Shown here piece by piece: positions 42,580-52,789 of a stretch of 64,000 nt of DNA (within the stretch, counting starts at the first letter, position 1; each line of letters opens with the position of its first letter). Source of the stretch: Dictyobacter vulcani (GTDB lineage Bacteria; Chloroflexota; Ktedonobacteria; Ktedonobacterales; Ktedonobacteraceae); the NCBI RefSeq assembly GCF_008974265.1, contig NZ_BKZW01000004.1, forward strand, positions 62,001 to 126,000, given 5' to 3'. The notes under the pieces were generated by a model that worked only from the letters and a program-made list of their open reading frames with translations, was not told the DNA's origin and did no database searches. Position numbers and translations under genes: made by a program.

Positions 42580-44393
42580 CTAGCTTTTTTTGCGTCTCAT
42601 CCGTACAGGCAAGCCGCCGATGAAGCCACCGAGGGCCAGGATAAACGGGACCGCGGCCGCGGCCGCGAGCCAGATACCCAGGGCGATGATGGGCATGAAT
42701 AAACTCGGGCGCAGGTTGATCTGGCTGATGAGGAACCTCTGGCCTACCAGGCCGAGTCCTCCCAGAATGGCTGCGAGCAGGACCGAGAAGATGCTGGTCT
42801 CGATCAGCAGGGCGATACCGTAGCGGAATGCGCCGCGAGCGGCGTTGACGCACAGGACGGCGATGCTCATGCTGAGCAGCAGCAGTCCGATATAGGGGAT
42901 ACTGGCCATGATGGCCAGCAGTCCAATCCCTACCAGTCCCATGATCAGACCCAGGATGCTGATGGCGCTACCGAGCATGAAGGCTTTACCTGCGCTGCCG
43001 GTGGCTGGCTCATCTTTTCTGGCTGACTTTAATTTACTGCTTGCTCGTTCGGGCGTCTGGGTCTGGGCTACGGCCAGGCTCCCCATGATGTTGTTTTTGA
43101 TCACATAGGTTTCGGGATTCTGCGCATCCAACTCCAGTGAGCGCTCAACGGCGTTGAGTGCCTGCTGATGTTGCCCCTGGTTGCTGAGCACGACGGCGCG
43201 CATACTCCAACCCATGGCATTATCCGGATCGAGCTGCAGGATATGTTCAATGGTCTGCTGTGCCTCACTATAGCGGCCGGCAGTTCCCATCAACTGTCCT
43301 TTCAGGATCAGTGCAGGGAGATCATTGGGTGAGACCTGCAGGACCTGCTCGACGAGGTTGAAGGCTTCACCATAATTTTGTGCCTGGAACATTTGTTGTG
43401 CCTGGGCTACCATCTGCTGAAGTTGCTGCTCGCGCTGTGGATCCAGCGTCGAGGAGGCAACGTTACCTGTGGTGGCTGTCGAGGCCGCCCCAAAAGGGAG
43501 GCTTCTCTTTAACAGCATGCCGCTGGTATGAGGGCCAGGAGGGCTCATGGGCACACCAGTCTGGGCAAATGTCCCGCTTGGGCTACTAAGATCTGGCTCT
43601 GGTAGGCTTCCCAGGATCGTAAAGGGCGTTTGCTGCTGACCAAAGAGTTGGGGCCGGTGTTGCTCGTCAAGTACGCCGAACAGATAGGCATGCAACTTTG
43701 AGAGAGTTGCTACCCTGTCGTTGGATCAACAGCCGGTCCTCCCAGGCCCATGATTATACTATGGACCAGTGGACCAATACCGTGCTCGCTCGTTTCTCTT
43801 GCCTGTTCATTGCCACGGCAAGAGGACAAAAATAGCCGGTTGGGAAATGTTTGCAACAGACCCAGTACGGCACTGCCGAGCAGTGGCTTTGAGTCATATG
43901 GGGAAGTTCGGCGCATATTCCAGACTGGTCCCGTTTGGAAACAATCGAAAATACAGAGAATCTGCGCGGCTCGACTCTGGGTTAGAACATGCTGGGAGAA
44001 AGAATGCAGACTCAAACAGGTAGATGGATCTTGATAGCGGGAATTGTTAAATGCCAGATATCCCTCACCTGAGCGTTCATCCACAAAGGCGTGGCCTGCG
44101 AAATAGAGCAGGATTGAGTCACCTTCCTCTGCTTTATGGAGACATATTTGTGTAATCAGTGATTCTATAAGTTCCCTGGTGGCATGTTGACCCTGTACGA
44201 GCTGCACATCTGGGGGAGACCACTTGCCTCCCTTATTATTTACCAACCACTGGGCCAGGGCGCGGGCATCATTTTCGGCGCTTTGAAGTGGACGAAATGT
44301 ACTGTCCTGATACTGATTCATGCCGATGATGAGGCCGATATGCCTGGGTTGCTCTCGCTGTGGCGGCGTTTTTGTCAACTCTCCAGAATACAT
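42580..44393 (-). CDS. Caspase-like peptidase fused to TPR and membrane domain, frameshifted
   Basis: The N-terminal part (44393 to about 43713) is a C14 caspase-like domain: RHIGLIIGMNQYQD, the catalytic His in LLYFAGHAF (residue 101) and the Cys in CIFDCFQTG (residue 151), with LFLSSCRGNEQA after it. The second frame (to 42580) holds three or four TPR units (YGEAFNLVEQVLQVSPND, YSEAQQTIEHILQLDPDN, HQQALNAVERSLELDAQN) and a polytopic C-terminal membrane region. One missing base in CCC at 43713-43715 separates them; restored, TTG is followed by VATLSKLHAYLFG. ATG 44393 has AAGGA six bases upstream, better than the frame start at 44507. Intact length is about 600 residues. Likely a membrane-tethered stress or defence protease; substrate unknown. 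Confidence 0.75.
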
Positions 44394-45124
44394 TTTGTTC
44401 CTTCCAGTTTTGATTGCGTGGCCTATCGACTGGCCTGTGTACAATGGGCGCACATACCAGTGATAGTTATCTGCATCCATTGTACCTGTGTTTATATCAA
44501 CTGGCAAACATAACTACTCATTCGTACTTTACAGGTCCGGCATCTGTCTACTATAGACGTTACTCAATCGTACATAGAATCAAAAGGATGTGTTCTTGTA
44601 ACAATGATTATTTACTGCGCTGATTTTATCTATATAGAATAATAACGATCCGTGTATAAGAAGAAAGTACCAGTTGCATGCGCAATGGTCAGGGTGAGTG
44701 GATCGCTTCGAGTGTGGTTTTTTTAGTGGTTTGTAGCCTATTGACAACAAGACTATTTGGGTGCTTCTCTATAATGGTCTGTAGTCGCTTACAACTTTAG
44801 TACACCACACTGCAAGTATACATTATCAAGCGCTCTGCTACGAAAAAAATGAGGACTTTTGGCTCGTACAGGATGCAGGAGTATTTCCTAAAATTCCTTC
44901 TTTTTTCAATTATCCTGAGCTGTTTTCCTCTGATATAATGAGAGGGGATTTAGCGTTTACATTATGTATCGTTAATTCTTCCACAGCTCGCGCCTGTGGC
45001 GCTCGCTTTATTTGTACGTGTCATGAGCGTGCCAGGCGGCCTTGAGGGTGACGCGATTTTGAGATACGGAGCCGCAGCGAAATATCGTTCAACGCTTATC
45101 AGCAGAAAGGATGTTGCTCTTTTT
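44394..45124. other. Long intergenic region
   Basis: About 730 AT-rich bases between the caspase-TPR gene (minus) and coaE (plus). A perfect -10 box TATAAT lies at 44934-44939 with only a weak -35 (TTATCC, 44910). No gene, tRNA or repeat family is recognised. Part of the 5' side may hold the caspase-TPR promoter. Confidence 0.4.
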
Positions 45125-45731
45125 ATGCCATATGTGCTTGGGATTACAGGCAATATTGCTTGTGGCAAGACGTCGGTGGGGCGGATGGTGCTGGAACTTG
45201 GTGGTGAGCGTTATATTGATGCCGATGCGCTGGTGCATCGTTTATATGAGCCCGGGCAGCCGATTGCGCTGCGGGTGGGTGAGCTTTTTGGGGACGCTGT
45301 GTTGACGGCGGATGGTGGGTGGATCGCAAGGCGCTGGGTTCGATTGTCTTTCATGATCCTGAGTCCTGCAACGTCTGGAACGGGTTGTGCATCCAGCAGT
45401 CCATGAGGCTGTGCGGGCTGAACTGGCAACGGTCAGTCCCGAGGGGATTGCGGTTCTGGATGCGGTAAAGTTGCTTGAGGGCGGATCTGGGAAATTTTGT
45501 CAGAAAAAGTGGCTGATTGTTTGCCCCGTCGAACAACAGTTGCAACGTCTGATTCGACGCAATGGTTTAAGCCTGGCAGAGGCTCAGGCACGTTTACAAG
45601 CCCAACCAGACCCTACTGTCCAGCGAAATCTGGTCGATGAAGTAATTAATAATGGGGGAACGCTGGAGTCGACTCAGCAGCAGGTTGCTGCGGCCTTTGG
45701 GCGTTTTTGTGCTCAATTTGCGCCTAAATAA
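45125..45731 (+). CDS. coaE: Dephospho-CoA kinase, twice frameshifted
   Basis: CoaE phosphorylates dephospho-CoA, the last step of coenzyme A synthesis. The N-terminal frame gives LGITGNIACGKTSVGRMVLE (P-loop) and ERYIDADALVHRLYEPGQP. A middle stretch in another frame reads DRKALGSIVFHDPES. The third part gives LQRLERVVHPAVHEAVRAEL, KWLIVCPVEQQLQRLIRRNG and DEVINNGGTLEST. One missing G at about 45317 and one missing C at about 45365 account for both shifts. Because coaE is normally essential, two real mutations in it would be surprising. About 202 residues when repaired. Confidence 0.8.
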
Positions 45732-45753
45732 TCAATTGTATGGAGAACTTACG

Positions 45754-46790
45754 ATGCGGCGATCCTGTAAATGGAGTATGTTTATATTTACTTTTTATAT
45801 GATATTCCTTGCGTCGGTGGCCTGGTGTTTGCATGCTGTCTATGTTTCTCCAGTGAATGGTGCGGCCTATACACTGAAACAGATGGCTCAGCAGAATACC
45901 TGGGATGTGCAGACCGACCCTCTTATTCCAGCGGTCCAGGAAGATGGTAGCAATGCCTCTACCTTGCATCGTTCTGAGAAGTCAGAGCTTTTTCAATTGA
46001 CCAAAGGCTTGCGCCCGGGGCTGCTAAACCGATTCCGGCTGCCAGGGATATTCATGCCATTCCAGTTTTTGATGTTTCTTTTTATAATGAACGTGGCAAT
46101 CTTATCTCGGGTTGGCTGGCTGTACACTCACCGCAATCACCGGTGATTATTTTGACGCATGGTACGCCTGGAAATCGTGTAGATATGTTGCAACGTGCAA
46201 CTTTCCTTTATAACCATGGCTATACAGTACTCTTATTTGATTTTCAAAGCTATGGTTTAAGTCAGGGCACAATGTCGACTTTAGGTCTGGTGGAATCTGG
46301 CGATATCCTGGCGGCGATCTCGTTTTTACATGCCTATCCTGATACGAGTGATAGTAAAATCGGCGTGCTTGGCCTGTCGATGGGCGCGACGGCCTCCGTG
46401 CTGGCCGCGGCCCGCAGTACCGATATTGTCGCTCTGGTCGCCGAAAGTTGTCCTGTAGATGCGACACGGGTGCCTGGTGATGTACCGAACGACCAGGTCA
46501 GGGATGCTGATCGTGAGTTGGTTGAGGATGTGTATGGCGTTGATATTACTCAGGCGCGCCCCATCGACGTGATCAACAAACTGACGGGTCGGACCGCTCT
46601 CTTCTTCGTGAATGGTGACAATGATAATCAGACGCCTCTAGCGGGCATGACGGCTCTCTACCAGGCCGCTGGCACTCCCAAGCAATCCTGGATCGTTAGT
46701 GGCGCGGGCCATGCCCAATCCTATGCTCTGGCCAGCAGCGATTACGAAACTCGCGTCGACCAGTTCTTCGATACCTACCTGCATGCCTGA
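45754..46790 (+). CDS. Alpha/beta hydrolase with N-terminal membrane anchor, frameshifted
   Basis: The start ATG 45754 (GGAGA upstream) encodes a signal anchor (MFIFTFYMIFLASVAWCLHA) and an extracytoplasmic linker. The hydrolase domain is in the second frame: PVFDVSFYNERGNLISGWLA, the oxyanion-region ILTHGTPGNR, the nucleophile elbow GLSMGATAS and a C-terminal GAGHAQS with the catalytic His. The frames join if one G is added to the GGGG at 46017-46020. Intact length is about 345 residues. Substrate unknown; it resembles secreted dienelactone-hydrolase or BAAT-like serine hydrolases. Confidence 0.78.
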
Positions 46791-46801
46791 TTCCCCCATT
46801 T

Positions 46802-46844
46802 CTACGAACGAAAGCGGATCATGACGACACGCTTTCGTTCGTAG
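46802..46844. terminator. Perfect hairpin after the hydrolase gene
   Basis: CTACGAACGAAAGCG pairs perfectly with CGCTTTCGTTCGTAG over a 13-base loop, 11 bases after the hydrolase stop. There is no T-run; it separates this gene from the branched-chain transporter operon. Confidence 0.65.
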
Positions 46845-46897
46845 CTGCTACAGACTGAATTTCTCCTCTCCTGTTGCATAGTTGGGAAGAATGCCTA

Positions 46898-46926
46898 TTG
46901 ACATCGTGGTTGGCAATACATATAAT
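46898..46926 (+). promoter_or_regulatory. Consensus sigma-70 promoter of the branched-chain transporter operon
   Basis: TTGACA (46898-46903), a 17-base spacer and TATAAT (46921-46926), a perfect match to the housekeeping consensus. Initiation near 46933 would give a leader of about 275 bases. Confidence 0.75.
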
Positions 46927-46932
46927 CCCTTC

Positions 46933-47208
46933 AATCTCTCTGCCTTACCTGCGATAAAACGTTGGCGTTGCAATTCAACTTGTCTGCTGGCTTTGTGCGT
47001 GATGGATGCTTGCTTTCCAATGAGATAGGGCTGATTGGTGAGATTTACTTACTTCGCAACGTATTTATTTTTGTAAGGTAGTAACGTCCTTACTATTAGT
47101 ACAGCAACCTGTGACCCCTTTTTGCATTGTTTTTTTATTAGCTATTCGAAGGTGGAAGGTGTTTCACGGTAACGGTGGACACTTATTGAAAGGCAGGCTG
47201 ACTACATT
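46933..47208 (+). promoter_or_regulatory. Long 5' untranslated leader of the transporter operon
   Basis: It contains a small hairpin (GTAAGG/CCTTAC near 47074-47094) followed by T-rich tracts (CCCCTTTTTGC and TTTTTTTATT near 47115-47137), which could act as an attenuator. The only short frame I see (MDACFPMR, near 47001) is not rich in branched-chain codons. No known riboswitch is recognised. Confidence 0.35.
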
Positions 47209-48561
47209 ATGCGACGAAGTCCGTCTCGTATTTTTGCCTCATTGTTAGGCTTTACGCTCATTATCGGCATCCTGACCGCTTGTGGTGCTGGTAACCCTGG
47301 TGGCTCAACGCCTGGAAACGGCAGTAACGGTGGCACACAAGGAACGATTACCATCAAGATTGGTACTGAATTTCCAACCACTGCCGGTGATGCTTCAACC
47401 GGTATGCCCGCGCAAAATGGCGCAACCCTGGCCATTAAAGAGGCCAACGACTCCAATTTCTTACCCGGCTACAAATTTGTCCAGGTTGCTAAAGATGACG
47501 TTGGTGCCAGTGGTACCCACGATCAGACCGTCGGCCAGAAGAACGTAACCGATCTGATTGGTGATCCTCAGGTCGTGGGTACCGTGGGACCAATCAACAG
47601 TAGCGTGGCCCTGGCCGAAATGCCAACCACTAACAGGGCCCCAATGGTTCTTATCAGTCCTTCAAACACCAATGACTGTCTGACCAAAGAGACTCCTGCA
47701 TTTGAGTGCGGTGGCGCGAAGAGTAAGGTAAATCAGTTGCGCCCAACCGGAAAAGTAACCTATTTCCGTACCGCTACCATCGACCAGTATCAGGGTGCTG
47801 CTCTGGCCGTTTATGGGCACAAGACCAAAGGCTATAAAACCGCCTACGTCATTGATGATACCGAGGCCTATGGTGTTGGTCTGGCTAAGAACTTTACTAC
47901 CTATTGGACTAAGATTGGTGGTACGGTACTTGGTAGCGCCAGTATCAAGCAGACGAACTCCTACGAGAATATCCTGACCGAGATCGCAGGCAAGCACCCA
48001 GACGTGATCTTCTTCGGTGGTAACGACTCTACCGGTGGTATTACCATTCGTCAGCAGATGAAGAGTGTTTCTGGCCTGGCCAACACACCTTTCCTTGCTG
48101 GTGATGGTTCCAAAACTTCGGCCCTGGCCAAGGCTGTGAAGCCTCTGGGTGGCGGTCCAGTTTACACTTCTATCCCTGGTATTGATCCAAGCCAGTCTCC
48201 TGCTTCAAAAACTTTCTTCGATGCTTACACCAAGCAGTTTGGTCCCGATGCCATTGGTGCGTATAGCGCCGGCGGTTATGACGATACCAAGATCTTGTTG
48301 AATGCCATCAAATCAGTGGTCACAAGCAAAAAAGCTGACGCTCCAAAGGATTCAAACGATGACGCAGGCGCCGCGAAGTTCCGTCAGGCTGTCATCGATG
48401 CCGTGCAGAACATTCAGTATGATGGAGTTACTGGCCATCATAGCTTCGACAAAAACGGCGATACCACTAACCATTTCATCTCCCTGTACACCATCGGTGA
48501 TCTAGGTAGCGGCGATGGCTGGAAGTTCCTGGAGCAGGTTGACACCAGTAGCCTGCAATAA
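47209..48561 (+). CDS. livJ: Branched-chain amino-acid ABC transporter substrate-binding lipoprotein
   Basis: A 450-residue type I periplasmic-binding-fold protein that delivers amino acids to the LivHMGF permease. The N-terminus is a lipoprotein signal with LTACGAG. The mature part has IKIGTEFPTTAGDAS and GATLAIKEANDS, then KDDVGASGTHD and a serine-rich ligand-site region (APMVLISPSNTND), typical of Leu/Ile/Val-binding proteins. First gene of a five-gene operon behind a consensus promoter. The exact ligand (branched-chain amino acid, urea or amide) is not certain. Confidence 0.88.
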   Translation: MRRSPSRIFASLLGFTLIIGILTACGAGNPGGSTPGNGSNGGTQGTITIKIGTEFPTTAGDASTGMPAQNGATLAIKEANDSNFLPGYKFVQVAKDDVGASGTHDQTVGQKNVTDLIGDPQVVGTVGPINSSVALAEMPTTNRAPMVLISPSNTNDCLTKETPAFECGGAKSKVNQLRPTGKVTYFRTATIDQYQGAALAVYGHKTKGYKTAYVIDDTEAYGVGLAKNFTTYWTKIGGTVLGSASIKQTNSYENILTEIAGKHPDVIFFGGNDSTGGITIRQQMKSVSGLANTPFLAGDGSKTSALAKAVKPLGGGPVYTSIPGIDPSQSPASKTFFDAYTKQFGPDAIGAYSAGGYDDTKILLNAIKSVVTSKKADAPKDSNDDAGAAKFRQAVIDAVQNIQYDGVTGHHSFDKNGDTTNHFISLYTIGDLGSGDGWKFLEQVDTSSLQ

Positions 48562-48624
48562 GTGACAGTAAAAAAGTATCCGGGAAGCTTTGTTTGATGA
48601 AAATTGAACGAAGGTTCACGGAAT

Positions 48625-48674
48625 ACCTGGAGAGGCATTAGCGGAAACTTTTTCAGGCTGATACCTTTCCAGGT
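48625..48674 (+). terminator. Leaky terminator-like hairpin inside the transporter operon
   Basis: ACCTGGAGAGG pairs with CCTTTCCAGGT, with internal mismatch, followed by TTGTTTCTTTTC. It lies between the binding-protein gene and the first permease gene, where such elements usually keep permease levels below those of the binding protein. Confidence 0.5.
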
Positions 48675-48751
48675 TGTTTCTTTTCTTTTTTCCTCTCTTC
48701 ATATTGTCCCTTTAGTCCGTTTGCTTCGCGAAGATAAGGAGTAACCAGCTG

Positions 48752-49693
48752 ATGGCTACTTTCTTAAACCTGTTAATCGTTGGTCTGGCCACAGGTGCGA
48801 TTTATGCCCTGATTGCGCTGGGATATACGATGGTTTACGGTATTATCGAGCTGATTAACTTTGCTCACGGCGATATCTTTACGCTTGGGACGTTTGTCAC
48901 TATTGCTATTCTCAGTATGCTGGGGGTGACGGCTGCCAATCCGCCTTCCACAATGAGTTGGGTGCTGGTCAGTGAACTGGCTCTGGCCTGTATAGGCTCC
49001 TTTCTCTTTTGTGCGGTATTGGGTGTCTTGATTGAACGTGTCGCCTATCGACCGCTGCGCAATGCACCACGTCTGGCCCCCCTGATCTCGGCGATCGGTG
49101 TGTCGTTGGTTTTGCAGGATGTTGGTAAGCTCTGGTTTGGCAATACCAATGTTTCTTTTGTGTCATTGCCAATTGGTAGCGTCCAAATGGGTCCGGTAAA
49201 TGTTGATGTGATTAACATTTTTGTACTGGTCGTGGCGATTATCCTGATGGCTGGTCTGCAACTGCTGGTGACGCGTACCCGTATCGGTCGTGCGATGCGT
49301 GCGGTGGCGCAGGATCGTGATGCGGCTGCCCTGATGGGTGTGAACGTCAACCTGATCATCGGCGTCACGTTCTTTATCGGTGCTGGTCTGGCCGGGGCTG
49401 CGGCTTTCATTTACAGTCTCAAGTTTCCCAATACCTATTTCTACCTCGGTTTTGAGCAGGGCTTGATTGCGTTTACTGCTGCCGTGCTGGGTGGTATTGG
49501 AAATCTGGTGGGTGCGATGTTTGGAGGCCTGATCATCGGCTTGATCTATTCGCTGGTGACCTTGATTCCTGCTACCGTCCTGCCACATGGTGGTAATGCC
49601 TGGAACAAGGCCGTCATCTTTGCGATCTTGATTTTGATTCTCGTTTTCCGCCCCTCTGGTCTTTTTGGACAGAATACACCTGAGAAAGTGTAA
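48752..49693 (+). CDS. livH: Branched-chain amino-acid ABC transporter permease LivH
   Basis: A 313-residue inner-membrane permease with about eight helices. The start (FLNLLIVGLATGAIYALIAL) and ELINFAHGDIFTLGTFVTIA are hallmark LivH sequences, and GVNVNLIIGVTFFIGAGLAG contains the EAA-like coupling region. AAGGAG lies a few bases before ATG 48752. It pairs with LivM to form the channel. Confidence 0.92.
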   Translation: MATFLNLLIVGLATGAIYALIALGYTMVYGIIELINFAHGDIFTLGTFVTIAILSMLGVTAANPPSTMSWVLVSELALACIGSFLFCAVLGVLIERVAYRPLRNAPRLAPLISAIGVSLVLQDVGKLWFGNTNVSFVSLPIGSVQMGPVNVDVINIFVLVVAIILMAGLQLLVTRTRIGRAMRAVAQDRDAAALMGVNVNLIIGVTFFIGAGLAGAAAFIYSLKFPNTYFYLGFEQGLIAFTAAVLGGIGNLVGAMFGGLIIGLIYSLVTLIPATVLPHGGNAWNKAVIFAILILILVFRPSGLFGQNTPEKV

Positions 49694-49796
49694 CGCGAGA
49701 AATTGGAACGCGGCGGTTTCTCCAATGGCAATCGTGAAGACGTAGCTGCGATTGTATGGAGTAAGTACATCAAGCGTCAGAGTGAGGTGATAAAAC

Positions 49797-51845
49797 GTGG
49801 CTGTATCAGAAAGTCCTCGTAAATTACTCCCAAATACCGAGACTCGCAAGCTTTTGCTTAAATGGCTGGTAGCCGTGCTTGTGCCTGTCTGCGTATTTAC
49901 TTATGTCTGGGTTGGCGAGCAGATGGTGAATGGCGTCTGGCTCAGTCTGCTCTATCCAGATGTTACCAGTCTGGACCATGATCCCTGGTCCTTGATTATC
50001 CAGTCTCTCTTCCTCCTGCTGGTCTATGGATCGGCGATTGCGTTGTCGGGCTATCTGGTTGCAGCGGATAGTGGCCGACGTAATATGCTGGAAGTCTGGT
50101 TCGATGTTGCGTTTGCGACAGTTGTTCCTCTCGTATTACTGGCGGTGACCTCGAATCTCTTGATTAGTATCGGCCTGGCGGTAGTGGTCTGGGGTATCTA
50201 CCTGTTTGTGCGTACCCGCATTCGCCGGGCGCGTCACTATACGCCGCCGGCTCCGTTGGCGAGCCTGCATGTGATTGATGATAAGGAGCGCGGGGCGCTG
50301 TTGCGCCTGGCTCAGCAGGCTGGTCTGTGGTTTGGCATCATCTTTGCTGTGATTACCCTGGTGGCGGACATAATCTTTTTTGCTACTGATCAACTGGCAC
50401 CTTTATTGTTAATCTGGGTCGCGGTGCGGACGGTATTGTTGCCGGTAGCTGGCTATTTCCTGGGTCGCCTGGGTGGGCGCATGGCTCTGCGTTATACGGT
50501 TGCACCGGACGCTGGTATCGAGGTGGCGCAGTCTGAAGGGGCTCAGCGTGGTCGGATGGGATGGCGTGGGAATGCTCGCAAAGTGAGTCGCGAGGAGCAA
50601 TTGCAAAGCCTCTCGGCCAGCCGGGCCAGTGAAGAGGCGCGGGATGTCGTGCCTAATGATAAACCATTACAGAGTCGTGGCGCGACGCGCATCTATCTGA
50701 TGCTGCTGATGACTTTTGTTGTGCTCTATCCGATCCTGGATCCGATTCTCTTTGGCTCGGGAACTAAGGGCCGGATTACCAGCTATGGTGACCTGGGCTT
50801 CTATGTGATTCTGGCCCTGGGTCTGAATATCGTGGTGGGTTTTGCTGGTCTGCTGGACCTGGGCTATGTGGCCTTCTTTGTTATTGGCACCTATGCCTGG
50901 TCGATGGTCGGCTCGCCGCAGTTCTATGTATTGACTGGCATGATCGCGCGCCCGGAGATCTTTTCCTGGTTCTTCTGGCCCATGCTTATTATCGCGGCCC
51001 TGCTGACCGCGCTCTGGGGGGTTCTGCTGGGTGCGCCGACGCTCCGCTTACGTGGTGACTATCTGGCGATTGTGACGCTCGGTTTTGGTGAAATTATCCC
51101 GATCGTCTTTACGCAGATGGATAAATATACCAACGGTACCGACGGTATCGCCGGCGTCTATCCTCCGGCCACACCCTGTATCGGCTCTTTCTGCCTCAAC
51201 TGGAGCAATAGTCCGACGCCCTACTACTACCTGATCTTGATTTTGATCGGTGTCTGTATTTTCGCGAATGTGCGCCTGCGTGACTCACGCATGGGACGTG
51301 CCTGGATCGCGATTCGTGAGGATGAGATTGCGGCTGCGTCGTCCGGTATCAATCTGGTGAATACCAAGTTGTTCGCCTTTGCGGCCGGTGCGTTCTTCGC
51401 GGGTATCGCGGGTGTCTATCACGCCGCTAAACTGGGTACAGTGGCTCCTGGAGATTTCAACTCGACTGACTCGATTATCTATCTGGCCATGGTCGTGATC
51501 GGTGGTCTGGGCAGTATTCCTGGTGTGCTGGTCGGTGCGGTTGTGGTGTATGCCATCAACCTGCTGATCCTGAACCAGCTGGATACCTATGCCAGTGATC
51601 CATCGAATTTCCTGCATTTTCTGCCGCAGCTGATCCACAACTTTACGTTCTCCAATGTGCGTAACTTGCTCTTCGGCATTATCCTGATTGTGATTATGAT
51701 CTTCCGGCCTGAAGGCTTGATTCCAAGTGCCAGACGCCGGCGTGAGCTGCATCATACCACAAATGAGGATGAAGAGGCCGAGCCTTCTGCGCTGGATCAA
51801 CCTCCCGGGACGCCTGAGTTTGAAGCTGAGATGAAGGTGGAGTAG
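49797..51845 (+). CDS. livM: Branched-chain amino-acid ABC transporter permease LivM with large N-terminal extension
   Basis: A 682-residue protein, much longer than usual LivM (about 320-430). The last 400 residues are canonical: LGLNIVVGFAGLLDLGYVAF, APTLRLRGDYLAIVTLGFGE, MGRAWIAIREDEIAAASSGI and GGLGSIPGVLVGAVVVYAIN. The first 280 residues add several hydrophobic helices (LVAVLVPVCVFTYVWVGEQM, SLFLLLVYGSAIALSGYLVA and others) and a charged loop. The start is GTG 49797 with GAGGTG seven bases upstream. The C-terminus is acidic. The extra domain may regulate assembly; nothing identifies its function. Confidence 0.9.
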   Translation: MAVSESPRKLLPNTETRKLLLKWLVAVLVPVCVFTYVWVGEQMVNGVWLSLLYPDVTSLDHDPWSLIIQSLFLLLVYGSAIALSGYLVAADSGRRNMLEVWFDVAFATVVPLVLLAVTSNLLISIGLAVVVWGIYLFVRTRIRRARHYTPPAPLASLHVIDDKERGALLRLAQQAGLWFGIIFAVITLVADIIFFATDQLAPLLLIWVAVRTVLLPVAGYFLGRLGGRMALRYTVAPDAGIEVAQSEGAQRGRMGWRGNARKVSREEQLQSLSASRASEEARDVVPNDKPLQSRGATRIYLMLLMTFVVLYPILDPILFGSGTKGRITSYGDLGFYVILALGLNIVVGFAGLLDLGYVAFFVIGTYAWSMVGSPQFYVLTGMIARPEIFSWFFWPMLIIAALLTALWGVLLGAPTLRLRGDYLAIVTLGFGEIIPIVFTQMDKYTNGTDGIAGVYPPATPCIGSFCLNWSNSPTPYYYLILILIGVCIFANVRLRDSRMGRAWIAIREDEIAAASSGINLVNTKLFAFAAGAFFAGIAGVYHAAKLGTVAPGDFNSTDSIIYLAMVVIGGLGSIPGVLVGAVVVYAINLLILNQLDTYASDPSNFLHFLPQLIHNFTFSNVRNLLFGIILIVIMIFRPEGLIPSARRRRELHHTTNEDEEAEPSALDQPPGTPEFEAEMKVE

Positions 51846-51869
51846 TCGCCACAAAGGAGGAGATGAAAG

Positions 51870-52745
51870 ATGAGTTCAGAAGAGGTAAGAACGAGTAGTC
51901 AGCCGGCCGCGGCGGCGGTTGCCAGTAAGACGGAAGCCTTGCTGGAACTGCGTAACGTCACCAAAACCTTTGGCGGCCTGACGGCGGTCTCGAAGGTAGA
52001 TCTGATTGTACGGCCACGCGAGATCGTGAGCGTGATTGGTCCGAATGGTGCGGGTAAAACCACGGTCTTTAATCTGATTACGGGCATTTATGAACCTTCA
52101 TCCGGAGAGATCTTGCTGGCTGGCCGCTCGCTGGCCGGCCTTTCTCCGGACAAGATTGTGCTTCAGGGTATTACGCGGACATTCCAGAATATCCGCCTGT
52201 TCAATAACATGACGGTACTGGAAAACGTGCTGGTGGGACAACATACGCGCTTGAAAGCCGGGGTGCTGGGATCCCTTTTCCGCACGCGTAGCGTCGTCGC
52301 GGAGGAGAAAAGGGCACGTGAGCGGGCACTGGAGCTGCTGGGCTTCTTTGGGACCGCGCTGGTGGCGCGGCAGGATGAGTATGTGATGAATCTCTCGTAT
52401 GCCGATCGTCGTCGCGTTGAGATTGCGCGTGCGCTGGCGGCAGATCCCAAATTGCTCCTGTTGGATGAGCCCACGGCCGGTATGAACGAAGTTGAAACCC
52501 TGGAGGCGGTAAAATATATTCGTCGCTTGCGTGACGAGCTTGGACTTACGATTCTCTTGATTGAGCATAAGCTGGCGGTAACCATGGGTATGTCCGATCA
52601 TATCGCGGTCCTGGACTATGGCCAGAAGATCGCGGATGGCTTGCCCGATGAGGTTCGCTATGATGAGCGCGTCATCGCTGCCTATCTGGGTCGGCAGTCA
52701 GAGACGAAGGCGGAAGATGATGAGTCAGCCGCCGAGGAAGCCTGA
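51870..52745 (+). CDS. livG: Branched-chain amino-acid ABC transporter ATP-binding protein LivG
   Basis: A 291-residue ATPase. It has the Walker A GPNGAGKTTVFNLITG, the Q-loop TRTFQNIRLFNNMTVLENVL, the signature LSYADRRRVEIARAL (the LivG-type variant of LSGGQ), and Walker B LLLLDEPTAGMNEVE. GGAGGAG precedes ATG 51870. The N-terminal 25 residues are a low-complexity Ser/Ala stretch, and the C-terminus carries an acidic tail. Confidence 0.92.
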   Translation: MSSEEVRTSSQPAAAAVASKTEALLELRNVTKTFGGLTAVSKVDLIVRPREIVSVIGPNGAGKTTVFNLITGIYEPSSGEILLAGRSLAGLSPDKIVLQGITRTFQNIRLFNNMTVLENVLVGQHTRLKAGVLGSLFRTRSVVAEEKRARERALELLGFFGTALVARQDEYVMNLSYADRRRVEIARALAADPKLLLLDEPTAGMNEVETLEAVKYIRRLRDELGLTILLIEHKLAVTMGMSDHIAVLDYGQKIADGLPDEVRYDERVIAAYLGRQSETKAEDDESAAEEA

Positions 52746-52789
52746 AGGAATGTCCATTACATTACAATAGATAGGTCAAGAGGTCTATA

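Noticed and set aside
41717..42853. 378-codon minus-strand frame
   Set aside because: Runs across the ABC-F 3' end, the terminator stem and the caspase-TPR gene in a wrong frame; no family features.
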